Assembly (NCBI GenBank): GCA_000198515.1
Contig: FP929140.1
Location: 904,527-968,526, forward strand
DNA length: 64,000 nucleotides
Source of the DNA: a gamma proteobacterium HdN1
GTDB lineage: Bacteria; Pseudomonadota; Gammaproteobacteria; Pseudomonadales; Ketobacteraceae
Direction of reading: 5' to 3'
Under the pieces are notes generated by a model. It had not been told where the DNA came from, ran no database searches, and worked only from the letters and a program-made list of their open reading frames with translations. Position numbers and translations under genes: made by a program. Below, one piece after another: positions 53,558 through 63,681 of the stretch. Numbering within the stretch: position 1 is the stretch's first letter; the number at the start of each line of letters is the position of its first letter.

Positions 53558-55552
53558 ATGACACCTATATCGCTGATTCACTTCGTGTTGCTACTGGCAG
53601 TACTGACATGCAGTCCGTTGCTGTATGCCCAAGTCAATCCCATAGAGCTCGATGAAAACAGTGACCGGATCAATCCTGCCAGTCAGCTCGAATTTGGCGA
53701 GGATAGTAGCAATCAGTTGACACTGGATGACATCCAGAGCGCCGGCAGTACGTTTCAATGGCAACCGAATGTGCAGCAAGTTGAAAATATCAATTTCGGC
53801 TATTCCAAGACCACCCACTGGCTTCATTTTCGCATCAAGAACACCTCCAACCAGATCATTCGCAAGCAACTGGAAATCGGCTACCCTGTGTTGGATTATT
53901 TGGACGTGTATTTGCAGCACAGCAACGGCGAAGTACGTAGCCTGAGTATGGGCGACAAACGCCCGTTCCATGACCGGCCTGTGGATCATCGCAATTTTGT
54001 AGCGCCGCTACAGCTGCAACCCAGTGATCTGCTGGATGTGTATCTGCGTGTACGCACCACCAGTTCGATGCAAGTGCCCATGACCCTGTGGCGTGACAGC
54101 ACGCTACTGTCCGCATCGCAAGCCGGCATGCTCGGTTTGGGCATTTTCTACGGCACGATGATCGTGATGGTGCTGTACAACCTGTTTTTGTATCTGGCAG
54201 TACGCGAAGCCAGCTACCTCTATTATGTGCTCTATGTGAGCTGCATGGCGCTGTTTCTTGCCAGCCTCAACGGTGTTTCGTATCAGTATCTCTGGCCGGA
54301 GAGCATCTGGTGGAATGACCAAAGCATCCCGTTTTTCCTCTCTGGCGTCATTTTGTTTTCGGCATTGTTCACCCTCAAATTCTTGCGCCTTTCTACCACC
54401 CTCCCACGCGTCAATCACCTGTTCACCGTAATCGTCATCATCAGTTTTATCGTCATGGCAGCCACCCTGTTTGCGCCCTACAGCATCATGATACGGGTGG
54501 TCATCATCTGGGCCGTATTCGGTACCATTGTGGGGTTGATCACCGGTATGGTTCGCTGGTTGCAGGGTGATACCTCTGCCAAATACTACTGCCTAGCCTG
54601 GTATTCGCTGCAGATCGGCGGCATCGTTCTGGCGCTTAACAAATTCGATGTATTGCCACGCATTTTCATCACGGAATATGCCCTTCAATTGGGCTCGGCA
54701 CTGGAGGTGATTCTGTTATCGTTTGCACTGGCAGACCGTCTCAACACAGAAAAACGCAAACGTTACGAAGCGCAACGGCATGCACTGGAAAACGAGCGCA
54801 TTGCCCGACTGGCTCAGGCCGAAGCCTTGCAGCAGGAAAAAAATGCGCGCAAAGCCCAGGAAAAAGCGCTGGAGCATGAACGGGATGCTCGTAAAGCCCA
54901 AGACAAAGCGATAGAAATTCAGCGTGCTGCCAACGAAACCTTGGAGCACCGAGTCAAAGAGCGCACCCACGAACTGGAGATCGCCAACAAACAGTTGGAG
55001 GAACAAAGCTATACCGACGGTCTCACGGGTATTCGCAACCGGCGCTATCTGGATCAGTTCCTCGCACGGGAATTTGCCAGCGCCAGAAGAGAAAAACTGC
55101 CGCTGTCCCTGCTGTTGATTGACATTGATCACTTCAAGCAATTTAACGACAAGTACGGTCATTTGGTGGGTGACGATTGCCTGCGCATCGTGGGTACCAC
55201 CATTAATTCGACAGTACGGCGGGAAACCGATATCGTGGCCCGCTACGGCGGCGAAGAATTTTGCGTACTGCTGCCCAGCACCGATCAAGCTGGTGCAGTC
55301 CAGGTGGCCGAAACCATCCGCCGCCGAGTCCATGACATCGAATTTTGCGTCAACAATCAGAATGTGACGATCACAGTCAGCTTGGGCGTTGCTACCCGCA
55401 CTCCTGAACGCCACCATGATATCGAACACTTCATCGCGGCAGCTGACCAGGCCCTGTACAGCTCCAAGCACAACGGTCGCAATCGGGTCACAATTGAATC
55501 GTCGAACCTTGATGCGGGGAGTACGCCCTCCGCAGGCTCTGCATCCGCTTGA
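53558..55552 (+). CDS. Membrane diguanylate cyclase with 7TMR-DISM sensor
   Basis: A 664-residue protein that makes cyclic di-GMP from GTP. It has a cleavable signal (MTPISLIHFVLLLAVLTCSP), a periplasmic 7TMR-DISM extracellular domain (about 30-180) and a seven-helix membrane region (about 188-400). A coiled coil with AQ/EK repeats follows (about 405-490), then a GGDEF domain (about 495-650). The active site is RYGGEEF (about 560-566). The inhibitory I-site RETD lies five residues before it, so product feedback is expected. The start at 53558 is chosen because it opens the signal peptide. The ligand sensed is unknown; DISM domains often bind carbohydrates or small organic acids. Confidence 0.92.
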   Translation: MTPISLIHFVLLLAVLTCSPLLYAQVNPIELDENSDRINPASQLEFGEDSSNQLTLDDIQSAGSTFQWQPNVQQVENINFGYSKTTHWLHFRIKNTSNQIIRKQLEIGYPVLDYLDVYLQHSNGEVRSLSMGDKRPFHDRPVDHRNFVAPLQLQPSDLLDVYLRVRTTSSMQVPMTLWRDSTLLSASQAGMLGLGIFYGTMIVMVLYNLFLYLAVREASYLYYVLYVSCMALFLASLNGVSYQYLWPESIWWNDQSIPFFLSGVILFSALFTLKFLRLSTTLPRVNHLFTVIVIISFIVMAATLFAPYSIMIRVVIIWAVFGTIVGLITGMVRWLQGDTSAKYYCLAWYSLQIGGIVLALNKFDVLPRIFITEYALQLGSALEVILLSFALADRLNTEKRKRYEAQRHALENERIARLAQAEALQQEKNARKAQEKALEHERDARKAQDKAIEIQRAANETLEHRVKERTHELEIANKQLEEQSYTDGLTGIRNRRYLDQFLAREFASARREKLPLSLLLIDIDHFKQFNDKYGHLVGDDCLRIVGTTINSTVRRETDIVARYGGEEFCVLLPSTDQAGAVQVAETIRRRVHDIEFCVNNQNVTITVSLGVATRTPERHHDIEHFIAAADQALYSSKHNGRNRVTIESSNLDAGSTPSAGSASA

Positions 55553-55894
55553 ATATTCTGCGCTGGTATCTTTTGCCATAGACAAAAGCCGTTACGTTAC
55601 AAGTGCAGGATTTTAATTTTATCATGAAGGCAATTCGTAATAACGTAGAGCGCCTCTTCAAAAGGAACCAGCTCCATATGGGCGAAGATTCACAGCGCTT
55701 ACCATCGGAGTGGCATACTCTCGTGGCACCTTTCAATCAAAAAACGCTATGCAATCTATCAGTCTTTCTAATCGTTGAAATTAGCCAATCTGTTTGTAAG
55801 GGCGTACTATTATTAGCCCATCGCGCATGGTTTCGGTGTTGAATAAAGAATGCCGAGAATAAGCGGCCCCAAAGGGCCAAAATAGGAGGCTACC
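55553..55894. other. Intergenic region upstream of acnA
   Basis: 342 bp. Just before the acnA ribosome binding site there is a short hairpin, GGCCC-CAAA-GGGCC (about 55864-55878). I see no gene and no clear promoter in the rest. Confidence 0.5.
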
Positions 55895-58567
55895 GTGTTA
55901 AAAAAAAGCAAAAATAGCTTTAACTGCGTGAAAACACTTACCGCTGGCGGAAAAACCTTTCATTACTACTCGCTTGCTGAGGTTGCCAAACAATTAGGTA
56001 GTGAAATCAACCAGCTGCCATTTTCCCTCAAGGTGCTTCTCGAAAACCTGCTGCGCCACGAAGATGATCTGCATACCAAGCGGGCAGATATCGAAGCAAT
56101 GGCAGAATGGAATAAAACCCGCCACTCCACCCACGAAATTGGTTATCAGCCTGCGCGTGTTCTGATGCAGGATTTTACCGGCGTTCCTGCCGTTGTAGAT
56201 TTGGCGACGATGCGGGATGCGATTGCGGCGGCGGGGGGGGATCCTTCACGGATCAATCCGCATGTTCCGGTAGACCTTGTCATCGACCACTCGGTAATGG
56301 TGGATAAATTTGGTACGCCAACTGCATTTTCGGAAAACGTCGCAATTGAGTACCAACGCAACCGAGAGCGTTATCAATTTTTGCGCTGGGGCCAAAAAGC
56401 ATTTAAGAATTTCCGCGTAGTGCCGCCTGGCACAGGAATTTGCCATCAAGTAAACCTTGAATATCTTGGCAAAACCGTTTGGCAAGACACGGACGCTGAC
56501 GGAAAAACGTGGGCATATCCTGATACTCTTGTGGGCACCGACAGCCACACCACCATGATTAACGGTTTGGGTGTGTTGGGATGGGGGGTTGGCGGCATTG
56601 AGGCGGAGGCGGCCATGCTTGGCCAGCCGATCTCCATGTTGATTCCAGAAGTGATCGGCCTGCGTTTCTCAGGAAAGCTGAAAGAGGGCGTTACCGCAAC
56701 CGACCTAGTTTTGACTGTAACCGAGCTGTTGCGCAAAGAAAAAGTGGTCGGCAAGTTTGTTGAGTATTTTGGCGAAGGCATCAAAGACCTTGCCGTTGCC
56801 GACCGCGCCACCTTGGGAAATATGTCGCCCGAATACGGCGCAACTTGCGGTTTCTTCCCGGTGGATGAGCGCACGCTGGAATATATGCGTCTCACCGGAC
56901 GCGAAGAAGAAACGATTGAGTTAGTGGAGCAATACGCCAAAGCCCAAGGTTTGTGGCACGATCCGGCCAAAGTCGCAAATTATACCAAGGTGCTCGAACT
57001 TGATCTGGGAACGGTAGTTCCAAGCCTTGCCGGGCCGAAACGCCCGCAGGATCGGGTGGCTCTTTCTGACATCAAAACCACGATGTTAAAGATCCTCAAG
57101 GAGCAAGGCAAGGATCAGCAGCCCGCACAATCCATTGTTGTAGATGGTCAATCTTGTGAGATCAGCAGTGGTGATGTAATCATTGCTGCGATTACGAGTT
57201 GCACCAATACCTCTAATCCGAGCGTTATGCTAGCGGCAGGTTTGCTTGCCAAAAAAGCCGTTGAAAAAGGCTTAAAGCGTAAGCCGTGGGTAAAAACCTC
57301 ATTAGCACCCGGCTCAAAGGTTGTAACGGACTATCTGAAGGCCACGGGGCTGCAAACTTACATGGATGCCTTGGGTTATCACTTGGTTGGCTACGGCTGC
57401 ACAACCTGTATCGGAAATTCCGGCCCATTGCCCGAGGCGGTAGAAAACGCTGTTATCAAGGGAGATTTAACCGTAGGTTCGGTGCTCTCTGGCAACCGTA
57501 ATTTTGAAGGTCGCATTCATCCCAATTCGCGCACCAACTGGTTGGCATCGCCACCACTCGTTGTTGCTTATGCGTTGTTGGGCACAATGAATAAGGATAT
57601 TACGACCGAGCCGTTAGGGCAGGGTACGGATGGCCCCGTCTACCTGAAAGACATCTGGCCGAGCAGCAAAGAGATTCAGGCCGCGATGGTGAGCGTTACC
57701 AGCGAGAGCTTCCGCAAGGAATACGCAGACGTGTTTTCGGGTGATGAGGCGTGGCGTTCACTGCCAGTGAAGGATTCTCAAACCTACGACTGGGATCAGC
57801 ATTCCACCTATATTCGCCGCGCACCGTTCTTTGACGGCTTAACCAAGACGTTACCAAGCGTTGATCCGATCAAGGGCGCAAGGATTCTTGCGCTGTTCGG
57901 CGATTCCATTACCACCGACCATATTTCACCTGCCAGCAATATCAAGGCAGATTCCCCAGCTGGGCATTATCTGCAAGGGCACGGCATTGTGCCGAAGGAC
58001 TTTAATTCCTACGGTGCGCGGCGCGGTAACCACGAAGTGATGATGCGCGGAACCTTTGCGAATATCCGCATCCGCAACGAAATGACACCAGAAGTGGAGG
58101 GTGGGTTTAGCCGCCATTACCCTGAAAATGTAGTGCACCCTCTTTACGGCGTTGCCATGCGCTATTTGCAGGAAGGCGTTCCCAGTGTAGTGATCGCGGG
58201 CAAGGAATACGGCACCGGCTCCAGCCGCGACTGGGCGGCAAAAGGCACGATTCTGCAAGGAATCCGCGTGGTGCTTGCCGAGAGTTTCGAACGCATCCAT
58301 CGTTCCAACCTTGTGGGTATGGGCGTGTTGCCTTTGCAGTTTCCAGAAGGCGAAACGCGTAAAACGCTGGGGCTAACGGGCGAGGAAACGGTAGATGTAC
58401 CGGAGCTTGGCAGCAACCTGAAGCCCGGCCAGATCATCCGTGTGGTTTTCCATGGGCCCAAGGGCACTAAGGAACTCAAGGCAATCTCCCGTCTTGATAC
58501 CGAAGCAGAAATTGCCTACTACAAAAACAGCGGCATTTTGCATTACGTGCTGCGTAGCATGATGTAG
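55895..58567 (+). CDS. acnA: Aconitate hydratase AcnA
   Basis: AcnA (890 aa) interconverts citrate and isocitrate in the TCA cycle and can act as an iron-responsive RNA-binding protein when its cluster is lost. The [4Fe-4S] cysteine ligands are in TSCTNTSNPSV (about residue 435) and in GYGCTTCIGNSG (about 499-502). Substrate-binding landmarks are GTDSHTTMINGLGVLGWGVG and the C-terminal swivelling domain with EYGTGSSRDWAAKG. The length matches AcnA/IRP1-type enzymes rather than AcnB. The start is GTG with AGGAGG 5 nt upstream; an adjacent hairpin could affect translation. Confidence 0.96.
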   Translation: MLKKSKNSFNCVKTLTAGGKTFHYYSLAEVAKQLGSEINQLPFSLKVLLENLLRHEDDLHTKRADIEAMAEWNKTRHSTHEIGYQPARVLMQDFTGVPAVVDLATMRDAIAAAGGDPSRINPHVPVDLVIDHSVMVDKFGTPTAFSENVAIEYQRNRERYQFLRWGQKAFKNFRVVPPGTGICHQVNLEYLGKTVWQDTDADGKTWAYPDTLVGTDSHTTMINGLGVLGWGVGGIEAEAAMLGQPISMLIPEVIGLRFSGKLKEGVTATDLVLTVTELLRKEKVVGKFVEYFGEGIKDLAVADRATLGNMSPEYGATCGFFPVDERTLEYMRLTGREEETIELVEQYAKAQGLWHDPAKVANYTKVLELDLGTVVPSLAGPKRPQDRVALSDIKTTMLKILKEQGKDQQPAQSIVVDGQSCEISSGDVIIAAITSCTNTSNPSVMLAAGLLAKKAVEKGLKRKPWVKTSLAPGSKVVTDYLKATGLQTYMDALGYHLVGYGCTTCIGNSGPLPEAVENAVIKGDLTVGSVLSGNRNFEGRIHPNSRTNWLASPPLVVAYALLGTMNKDITTEPLGQGTDGPVYLKDIWPSSKEIQAAMVSVTSESFRKEYADVFSGDEAWRSLPVKDSQTYDWDQHSTYIRRAPFFDGLTKTLPSVDPIKGARILALFGDSITTDHISPASNIKADSPAGHYLQGHGIVPKDFNSYGARRGNHEVMMRGTFANIRIRNEMTPEVEGGFSRHYPENVVHPLYGVAMRYLQEGVPSVVIAGKEYGTGSSRDWAAKGTILQGIRVVLAESFERIHRSNLVGMGVLPLQFPEGETRKTLGLTGEETVDVPELGSNLKPGQIIRVVFHGPKGTKELKAISRLDTEAEIAYYKNSGILHYVLRSMM

Positions 58568-58629
58568 GGTCGCTTGTTGCGCGAGGGGCGCTGTGTGACG
58601 GCACCCTTCGCTCACCTTTACGTTGACAA

Positions 58630-60399
58630 TTAATTGAGCTCAACCTGTTTCCACTCCGGCCGAACTAAGCGAATGCGCCCGAGACGGATGCTGTCTTCCC
58701 ATTGCAGGAAAGAGGCGAGGGCATCAACTTCAATCACAAACTGCCAGACATTGTCTTGTCGTGCAAACAGGCTGGCTTTGGAGTTATTTTGGGTGTGTGT
58801 TGAATAGGCCGTAATCACCAGTGCGTCTTGCTGGCCATCGTCGTTGAAATCCTGCATCCAGATTGCGCAGGTATATTGTGGTAGCAGGCAACTGCTCTCG
58901 TTTTTGCTGCTGCTTTCGCGCAGCGCGTCGATCAGGTCGTCAGGAATGATATCGTTGGTACCATCTGCTTGTAATTGACGGATGCGTAGCCGCGCATCTG
59001 CGCGCGATAACAGTGCCTTTTCTTGTTCTTGCGTCGAGCTCCCATAGCGGTCGGTTTGCTCCAGTAATTGCCGTGCTCGGCTGGCGATGTTGGTGCCGTG
59101 TGGTTCTTCACTAGCCAGATGTTGCAAGGCGAGCACGCCCCAGCGATCGGCCCGCCAGCGCAGGTAGGCGTAATCAAAGTCTGCTGGTGCGATCCGGCCG
59201 CTGGCGAGGCGCGCCACCTGATTGTTAACCGCAAGGCGGCGTGGATCGGCTACTGGGCTGGCCAGCAAGCCTAGGCACACAAGCATGACGAACCCCATGA
59301 GAACGTTGGTGCCAGCCAAGCTGCCCATCCACACGTTTGGGTTGCTGTTTGGCATCGTGCGTCGCTGCAATGCGGGTAGCAGCGAAATAGCGTAACCCAG
59401 TGAATATCCTGCTGCGAGCAGCCAAATGAATGCCGCCCAAATACGTTCTTCGGTTAGGCCGTATTGCTGTATGCGCAGCCACAATGCCCAGCCAGCCACC
59501 AAAGTCACAACAGGCAAAGTGACCCACGCGTAGCGAATACCTAAGGCCAGCCAGCGTGGATAGGGAGGCGTGTGCTGGCCGTCTTGCCAAGCGCAATTGA
59601 TAAAAAGTATGGCCAGTGCTGCAAACCAGAGCAGGATAAATGCCGCAGAACGCGTATCGAACAAGGCGTCGAGGCCGGTGAAAGGCAGTGCCACGATCCA
59701 CATTACGCCAAAACCGAGCAACAACGGTAGCAGCCAAGCGTTGAGGGCCAGCCAGTATTGTCGCATATTGACAAGCAACTCTGCCCGCGCATGACCTTGG
59801 GCAAAAGCGACGCCTACTACGAAGCTGGTGACGGGGAAGATGAATAGAGGTTTTTGGATCAGCTCAAGAATAAAGTGGAGCCCTAAACTTTTCATCAGCA
59901 TGGCACCAGCAAAGAGTGCTGCCCAGAACGTTCCAGTAATGGCTAGCACGCTGGCGCTGAGTAGCGCATTGCGCCATGCCAGCTGAAACAATTTGGGGTA
60001 ATGCCAGCGGCCGTTTTCACGCCCTGCGATCAACGGAACGAGAATAAAACCGAGCACTACTGCGGTGAATACATGGGTAAAACTGCCATATGTTCCAGAG
60101 AGCTGGCGTTGTCCTTCCGTTTTATGCATAGGCTCTCCCAGCCAGCCCGCGTAAGTGCCGAGGCACAGGTAGAGCACCCCAACTCCCAGTACAAGTCGCA
60201 TACGGCGCTGGTGATCAAGGCCGGAATTCTCCGAGAAGTAAATTGCGACGGGCACTGCCAGTGAAGCCCACAGCAGGGCGCCCATAAGCAGGGGCGTAGT
60301 GTGTGGCCAATGAGGTGTTTTTGCGGCATGCCATAGAAACCAGAGCACTATACCTTGCAGGGCACCAACTAACGCTAGGGAGCGAGAGACGGAGAGCAT
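58630..60399 (-). CDS. DUF4153 membrane protein
   Basis: A 589-residue inner-membrane protein of the DUF4153 family. About a dozen hydrophobic helices cover residues 5-390. A soluble C-terminal part (about 400-589), probably periplasmic, includes ADFDYAYLRWRADRWGVLAL and a beta-rich end. The family has no known function. The start at 60399 (MLSVSRSLALVG) gives a normal first membrane helix; longer frames to 60480 lack support. It is convergent with acnA and divergent from the PEP-CTERM gene. Confidence 0.85.
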   Translation of the reverse strand: MLSVSRSLALVGALQGIVLWFLWHAAKTPHWPHTTPLLMGALLWASLAVPVAIYFSENSGLDHQRRMRLVLGVGVLYLCLGTYAGWLGEPMHKTEGQRQLSGTYGSFTHVFTAVVLGFILVPLIAGRENGRWHYPKLFQLAWRNALLSASVLAITGTFWAALFAGAMLMKSLGLHFILELIQKPLFIFPVTSFVVGVAFAQGHARAELLVNMRQYWLALNAWLLPLLLGFGVMWIVALPFTGLDALFDTRSAAFILLWFAALAILFINCAWQDGQHTPPYPRWLALGIRYAWVTLPVVTLVAGWALWLRIQQYGLTEERIWAAFIWLLAAGYSLGYAISLLPALQRRTMPNSNPNVWMGSLAGTNVLMGFVMLVCLGLLASPVADPRRLAVNNQVARLASGRIAPADFDYAYLRWRADRWGVLALQHLASEEPHGTNIASRARQLLEQTDRYGSSTQEQEKALLSRADARLRIRQLQADGTNDIIPDDLIDALRESSSKNESSCLLPQYTCAIWMQDFNDDGQQDALVITAYSTHTQNNSKASLFARQDNVWQFVIEVDALASFLQWEDSIRLGRIRLVRPEWKQVELN

Positions 60400-60672
60400 G
60401 GGCCATCCTTGAACCGATAAATGTGAGGGAAATGCAGGTGGGAGCAATTTGCCTGCTCTTGTGGGATCGCAATGGTACATTGCGAAGGCTTGTGAAGGAT
60501 ATGCGTAGTCGCACTACTGTTCGGGGATTCCATTCTTACGTAAATCAGGTGTCGATATTCTTTGCAGTTGATAGCTATCAAAGGAGTTTTTTCTCTTAAA
60601 AATTAAATAGATATCTTTTGGCGTGTTGTTTGCTTTATCTTGGGCGCATTTCAACACTACAGAGAAACATCT

Positions 60673-61179
60673 ATGAATAAGAATAAAATCGCGTCGCTTG
60701 TGTTCGGAATTTCTTGTTTTTCTTCTTTAGCAAACGCTGTGCCCGTAACGGTAAGCAGCGGTGATCTGGGTTACAACGTCATTGATAATGCTGGATCTTA
60801 TGACGTTTTGCTGAATGCTGTTTCGCCCGACAACACCTTGGCATCCTTTCTTGATATTACATACGGGCTTTGGAATAGTCCCAACGTTGATGTGTCTGTA
60901 TTCTTCAATTCAATCTTGTTGGGATCTCTTACAGCTGACCGTGGGTATATCTCTCCGGGGCCAGAAAACCTTAGCTTTGATGTGAGCGGTTTGCTTTTAG
61001 ATGGAGTCAACACCATTTCATTCGATGGTTTTGGCAGCAACTTGGGTGATTATGTGATCGGTCAGGTCGATATGCGGTACGATAGTTCCGCACAGACAAG
61101 TGTACCAGAGCCGGGCAGCCTCGTTTTGCTGTCAATGGGCTTGCTGGGCTTGAGGTTGGTGCGTAAAAAATTGGCCTGA
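60673..61179 (+). CDS. PEP-CTERM sorting domain protein
   Basis: A 168-residue exported protein. Residues 1-22 are a signal peptide (ending SSLANA). The C-terminus has the PEP-CTERM tripartite signal: VPEPGS, a hydrophobic helix LVLLSMGLLGL, and basic residues RLVRKKLA. Exosortase would recognise this signal and process the protein during export to the surface or an exopolysaccharide matrix. The middle is beta-rich and polar. No exosortase gene lies in the window. The ATG at 60673 directly begins the signal peptide. A strong terminator follows 15 bp after the stop. Confidence 0.9.
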   Translation: MNKNKIASLVFGISCFSSLANAVPVTVSSGDLGYNVIDNAGSYDVLLNAVSPDNTLASFLDITYGLWNSPNVDVSVFFNSILLGSLTADRGYISPGPENLSFDVSGLLLDGVNTISFDGFGSNLGDYVIGQVDMRYDSSAQTSVPEPGSLVLLSMGLLGLRLVRKKLA

Positions 61180-61194
61180 GATTGGTCGGCTCTT

Positions 61195-61227
61195 CCAAAA
61201 AGCCTCGGCGTTGCCGGGGCTTTTTGG
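61195..61227 (+). terminator. Rho-independent terminator after the PEP-CTERM gene
   Basis: CCAAAAAGCC pairs with GGCTTTTTGG around a GC-rich inner stem (CGGC/GCCG), ending in a T run. It separates this gene from the TPM operon. Confidence 0.9.
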
Positions 61228-61283
61228 TGTGCGGTTGTCGTGTAGAATACCGCGCACTGCCCCTTTTACCGCAAGGAAGCCCC

Positions 61284-62669
61284 ATGTCACTTTCCAGTCT
61301 TGTCCGTACTGCATGCACCGTGCGCCTGCTGCGGGTCGAACAGCGTTCACCGCCTCGTTGGCTGTGCCCCCCCGATCTTTTGTTGAGGGTGTTGAGGGTG
61401 TTGAGTCTGTTGTTTTTGTTGAGCGCCCCCTGCTTAGGACGAGCTGATACGAATGTGCCCCCACCGGCTGCCCCTAGCCAGACAGCCGCAACGCAGATCG
61501 TGAAGCACTTGTGGGTGTATGATGAAGCCAATGTACTGCCAGCGGCTAGCCGCGACCGGCTGGAAGCCAAGCTCAGGGCTGTCGAAGCAACGACAAGTGC
61601 AGAGGTGATGGTCTATATCCTACCCAGTCTGAAGGGGCACGACATTGATAATGTCGCTACCGCATTGTTCAACCATCTTGGGCTCGGCAAAGCGAATACC
61701 AACAACGGTATCCTGTTCATGATTGCGCCCAACGATCGGCGCACTCGCATTGAAGTTGGTTATGGCCTTGAGCCATTGTTCACTGATGCGCTGGCGGGAG
61801 AAATTCTTGATACGCAAGTGGTGCCGCGCTTCAAGGAGGGTGACATGGCGGGAGGGATCGTGGCGGGCGCTGACGAGATCATCCGCATCCTGCAGCGCTA
61901 CCCAGATGCAGCGCGCGGCGTTCCGGGTTCGACGCCTTGGTATGTACGCACTCAACGTGGCGATTTTAACTCTACCTTGTGGTTGGCCGGAGGTGTGTCG
62001 GTGTTGATGGTTGCGACCGGTTGGCTGGCGCGTCGCAAACGTCGCTATCCTGCGATTCTCATGTACACCATTGGCGGCTTGGCGCTGCTGACGGTCGGCT
62101 TAGCATTTGCCGCGTTTGTAGCGATGGGTGGTTTTGAATTGCTGCCGATCTTTCCGACTTCTGTCGCTGCACTGGTTCTGTTGGCTTCTATCTGGATGAA
62201 CCGCCGTCAGTTTCAGCGTTATGGGCCGCACAAGTGCGCCAAATGCGGTGGCCCAATGGTGCTGTTATCGGAGGAGGAGGACGACAGTCGTCTGAGCAAG
62301 ACGCAACGGATTGAGGAACAGTTAGGCAGTATTAATTATGACGTTTGGCAGTGCCCCGCCTGTCTGCACCACGATATTGAGTCGCACGTAGCCTTCGTAA
62401 CATCTTATGGAGAATGCCCAGAATGTCATGCCCTGACGCTCAAGGAGGATGTTACTACACTGGTGGAAGCGACTACCTATCGCAGCGGCAAAGAACGCGT
62501 GGATGCACATTGTCAAGCCTGCAACCATCGGTCCACGAAGGAGCGCAGAACGCCAGAGCTTTCCAGTAGCAATTCTTCCAGTGGAGGGGGTGGTGGAAGC
62601 AGTAGTGGCGGCGGTGGTGGTGGCGGTGGTGGTAGCAGCGGTGGCGGGGGCGCGTCGAGGAGCTGGTGA
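61284..62669 (+). CDS. TPM-domain (YgcG-like) membrane protein with zinc ribbons
   Basis: A 461-residue protein. After an N-terminal signal or anchor (about 38-52, LRVLSLLFLLSAPCLG), a TPM domain lies at about 75-205, with VYDEANVLPAASRDRLEA and VGYGLEPLFTDALAGEI. Two membrane helices follow (about 233-250 and 255-300). A cytoplasmic part then has two zinc-ribbon-like Cys pairs (CAKCGG...CPAC and CPECH...CQAC). The protein ends in a Gly/Ser-rich tail (about 430-461). Homologues are often next to lemA, as here. AAGGAAG lies just upstream of the ATG at 61284. The function of the family is unclear; roles in envelope assembly or photosystem repair are known for plant members only. Confidence 0.85.
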   Translation: MSLSSLVRTACTVRLLRVEQRSPPRWLCPPDLLLRVLRVLSLLFLLSAPCLGRADTNVPPPAAPSQTAATQIVKHLWVYDEANVLPAASRDRLEAKLRAVEATTSAEVMVYILPSLKGHDIDNVATALFNHLGLGKANTNNGILFMIAPNDRRTRIEVGYGLEPLFTDALAGEILDTQVVPRFKEGDMAGGIVAGADEIIRILQRYPDAARGVPGSTPWYVRTQRGDFNSTLWLAGGVSVLMVATGWLARRKRRYPAILMYTIGGLALLTVGLAFAAFVAMGGFELLPIFPTSVAALVLLASIWMNRRQFQRYGPHKCAKCGGPMVLLSEEEDDSRLSKTQRIEEQLGSINYDVWQCPACLHHDIESHVAFVTSYGECPECHALTLKEDVTTLVEATTYRSGKERVDAHCQACNHRSTKERRTPELSSSNSSSGGGGGSSSGGGGGGGGGSSGGGGASRSW

Positions 62670-63220
62670 TGATGATTTTCACGGCGGTATCGTTGTTGGC
62701 ATGGCTCGGGTTTTATCTTTGGTACCTGCTAGCGTACAACCAGTTGGTGGCGTTGCTTAAAACCTGCGAGCAGGCGTGGGCGCATGTGGAGGTGGAGTTG
62801 CAGCGCCGCCATGATCTTATTGGTAATCTGGTCAATGTGGTGAAAGCATATGCCCAACACGAAGCAACGGTTTTGCAGCAGACGACTCGTGCACGCAGTG
62901 CGGGGCCGATGAGTGTGGTGGAAGCGAACCGCGCAGGCCACGAAGATGCCCAGCGCTTAAGCGGATTGTTGGCATTGGTAGAACGGTATCCGCAATTGAA
63001 GGCAGACACTCAATTCACGCAATTACAGCAGTCATTGATTGATACGGAAAATCGTATTGCTGAGCGTCGTAGTGCCTATAACCAATGTGTAAATCGCTAC
63101 GAAATTTTACGTACTACAATCCCATCGTTACTGGTTGCGTGGGCGGGCCGCTTTGCAATGCAAGGTTTTTTTGACGCCCAAGATGAGACGGCGGCGGCCG
63201 TGCGGGTGAATTTGTCATGA
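62669..63220 (+). CDS. LemA family protein
   Basis: A 183-residue LemA protein: an N-terminal membrane helix (about 5-23) with the bulk as a helical bundle. Typical parts are YNQLVALLKTCEQAWAHVEV, the RRHDLIGNLVNVVKAYA segment, and the ending RYEILRTTIPS. The ATG at 62669 overlaps the TPM stop (TGATG), so the pair is translationally coupled. LemA and TPM/YgcG proteins are commonly paired. The function is not known. It overlaps the next gene by 4 bp. Confidence 0.9.
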   Translation: MMIFTAVSLLAWLGFYLWYLLAYNQLVALLKTCEQAWAHVEVELQRRHDLIGNLVNVVKAYAQHEATVLQQTTRARSAGPMSVVEANRAGHEDAQRLSGLLALVERYPQLKADTQFTQLQQSLIDTENRIAERRSAYNQCVNRYEILRTTIPSLLVAWAGRFAMQGFFDAQDETAAAVRVNLS

Positions 63221-63681
63221 GGCATTTGTTGGTTCTGAGTGCCGCCACCCTCGTTTTTGTTCTTATCACCGCAGTTTCATGGAAGTATGATGCGAGCCGC
63301 GCCACGCAATCCCAACGTGATCAACAACAGGCGGTTGACGGACGATTGCTGGCGCTGGAAATAAACTATCTGCAGGGCGCGCATACACTGCTGTCAGTGA
63401 TCGTAGCACGCCAATCTTCTGGTGCGGCCTCTGCGTCGAACACCTTGCAAACCTTGGCTGATAATGTGGAAGCTGCAATCTCTGAATTTCCTAGTCAGCA
63501 GGATATTGATGCGCGGAAAGCAGCTTTCGAGAACCTGCAAAACCGCATTCAGATTGCGTTGTTGCAGCAGGATCCCACCAGCCTCGGAGATGCGGTTGCC
63601 CAAGAATGGCGGCGGCAGACGGATCGCATGAATGGTGCGCTGCATCGACGTCGCGTTTTGGTGGAGCAAATGGAAGAGTGA
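63217..63681 (+). CDS. Hypothetical membrane-anchored protein
   Basis: A 154-residue protein that I do not recognise. Residues 4-22 (LLVLSAATLVFVLITAVSW) form a membrane anchor or signal. The rest is a polar helical region with many Gln residues, predicted to be a bundle or coiled coil. It overlaps lemA at the start and the next gene at the end, each by 4 bp, so it belongs to the TPM-LemA operon and may be a small partner of LemA. Confidence 0.7.
   Translation: MRHLLVLSAATLVFVLITAVSWKYDASRATQSQRDQQQAVDGRLLALEINYLQGAHTLLSVIVARQSSGAASASNTLQTLADNVEAAISEFPSQQDIDARKAAFENLQNRIQIALLQQDPTSLGDAVAQEWRRQTDRMNGALHRRRVLVEQMEE

Noticed and set aside
55621-55842. Open frames on both strands between the diguanylate cyclase gene and acnA
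   Set aside because: They lack ribosome binding sites and protein-like composition, and the two strands contradict each other.
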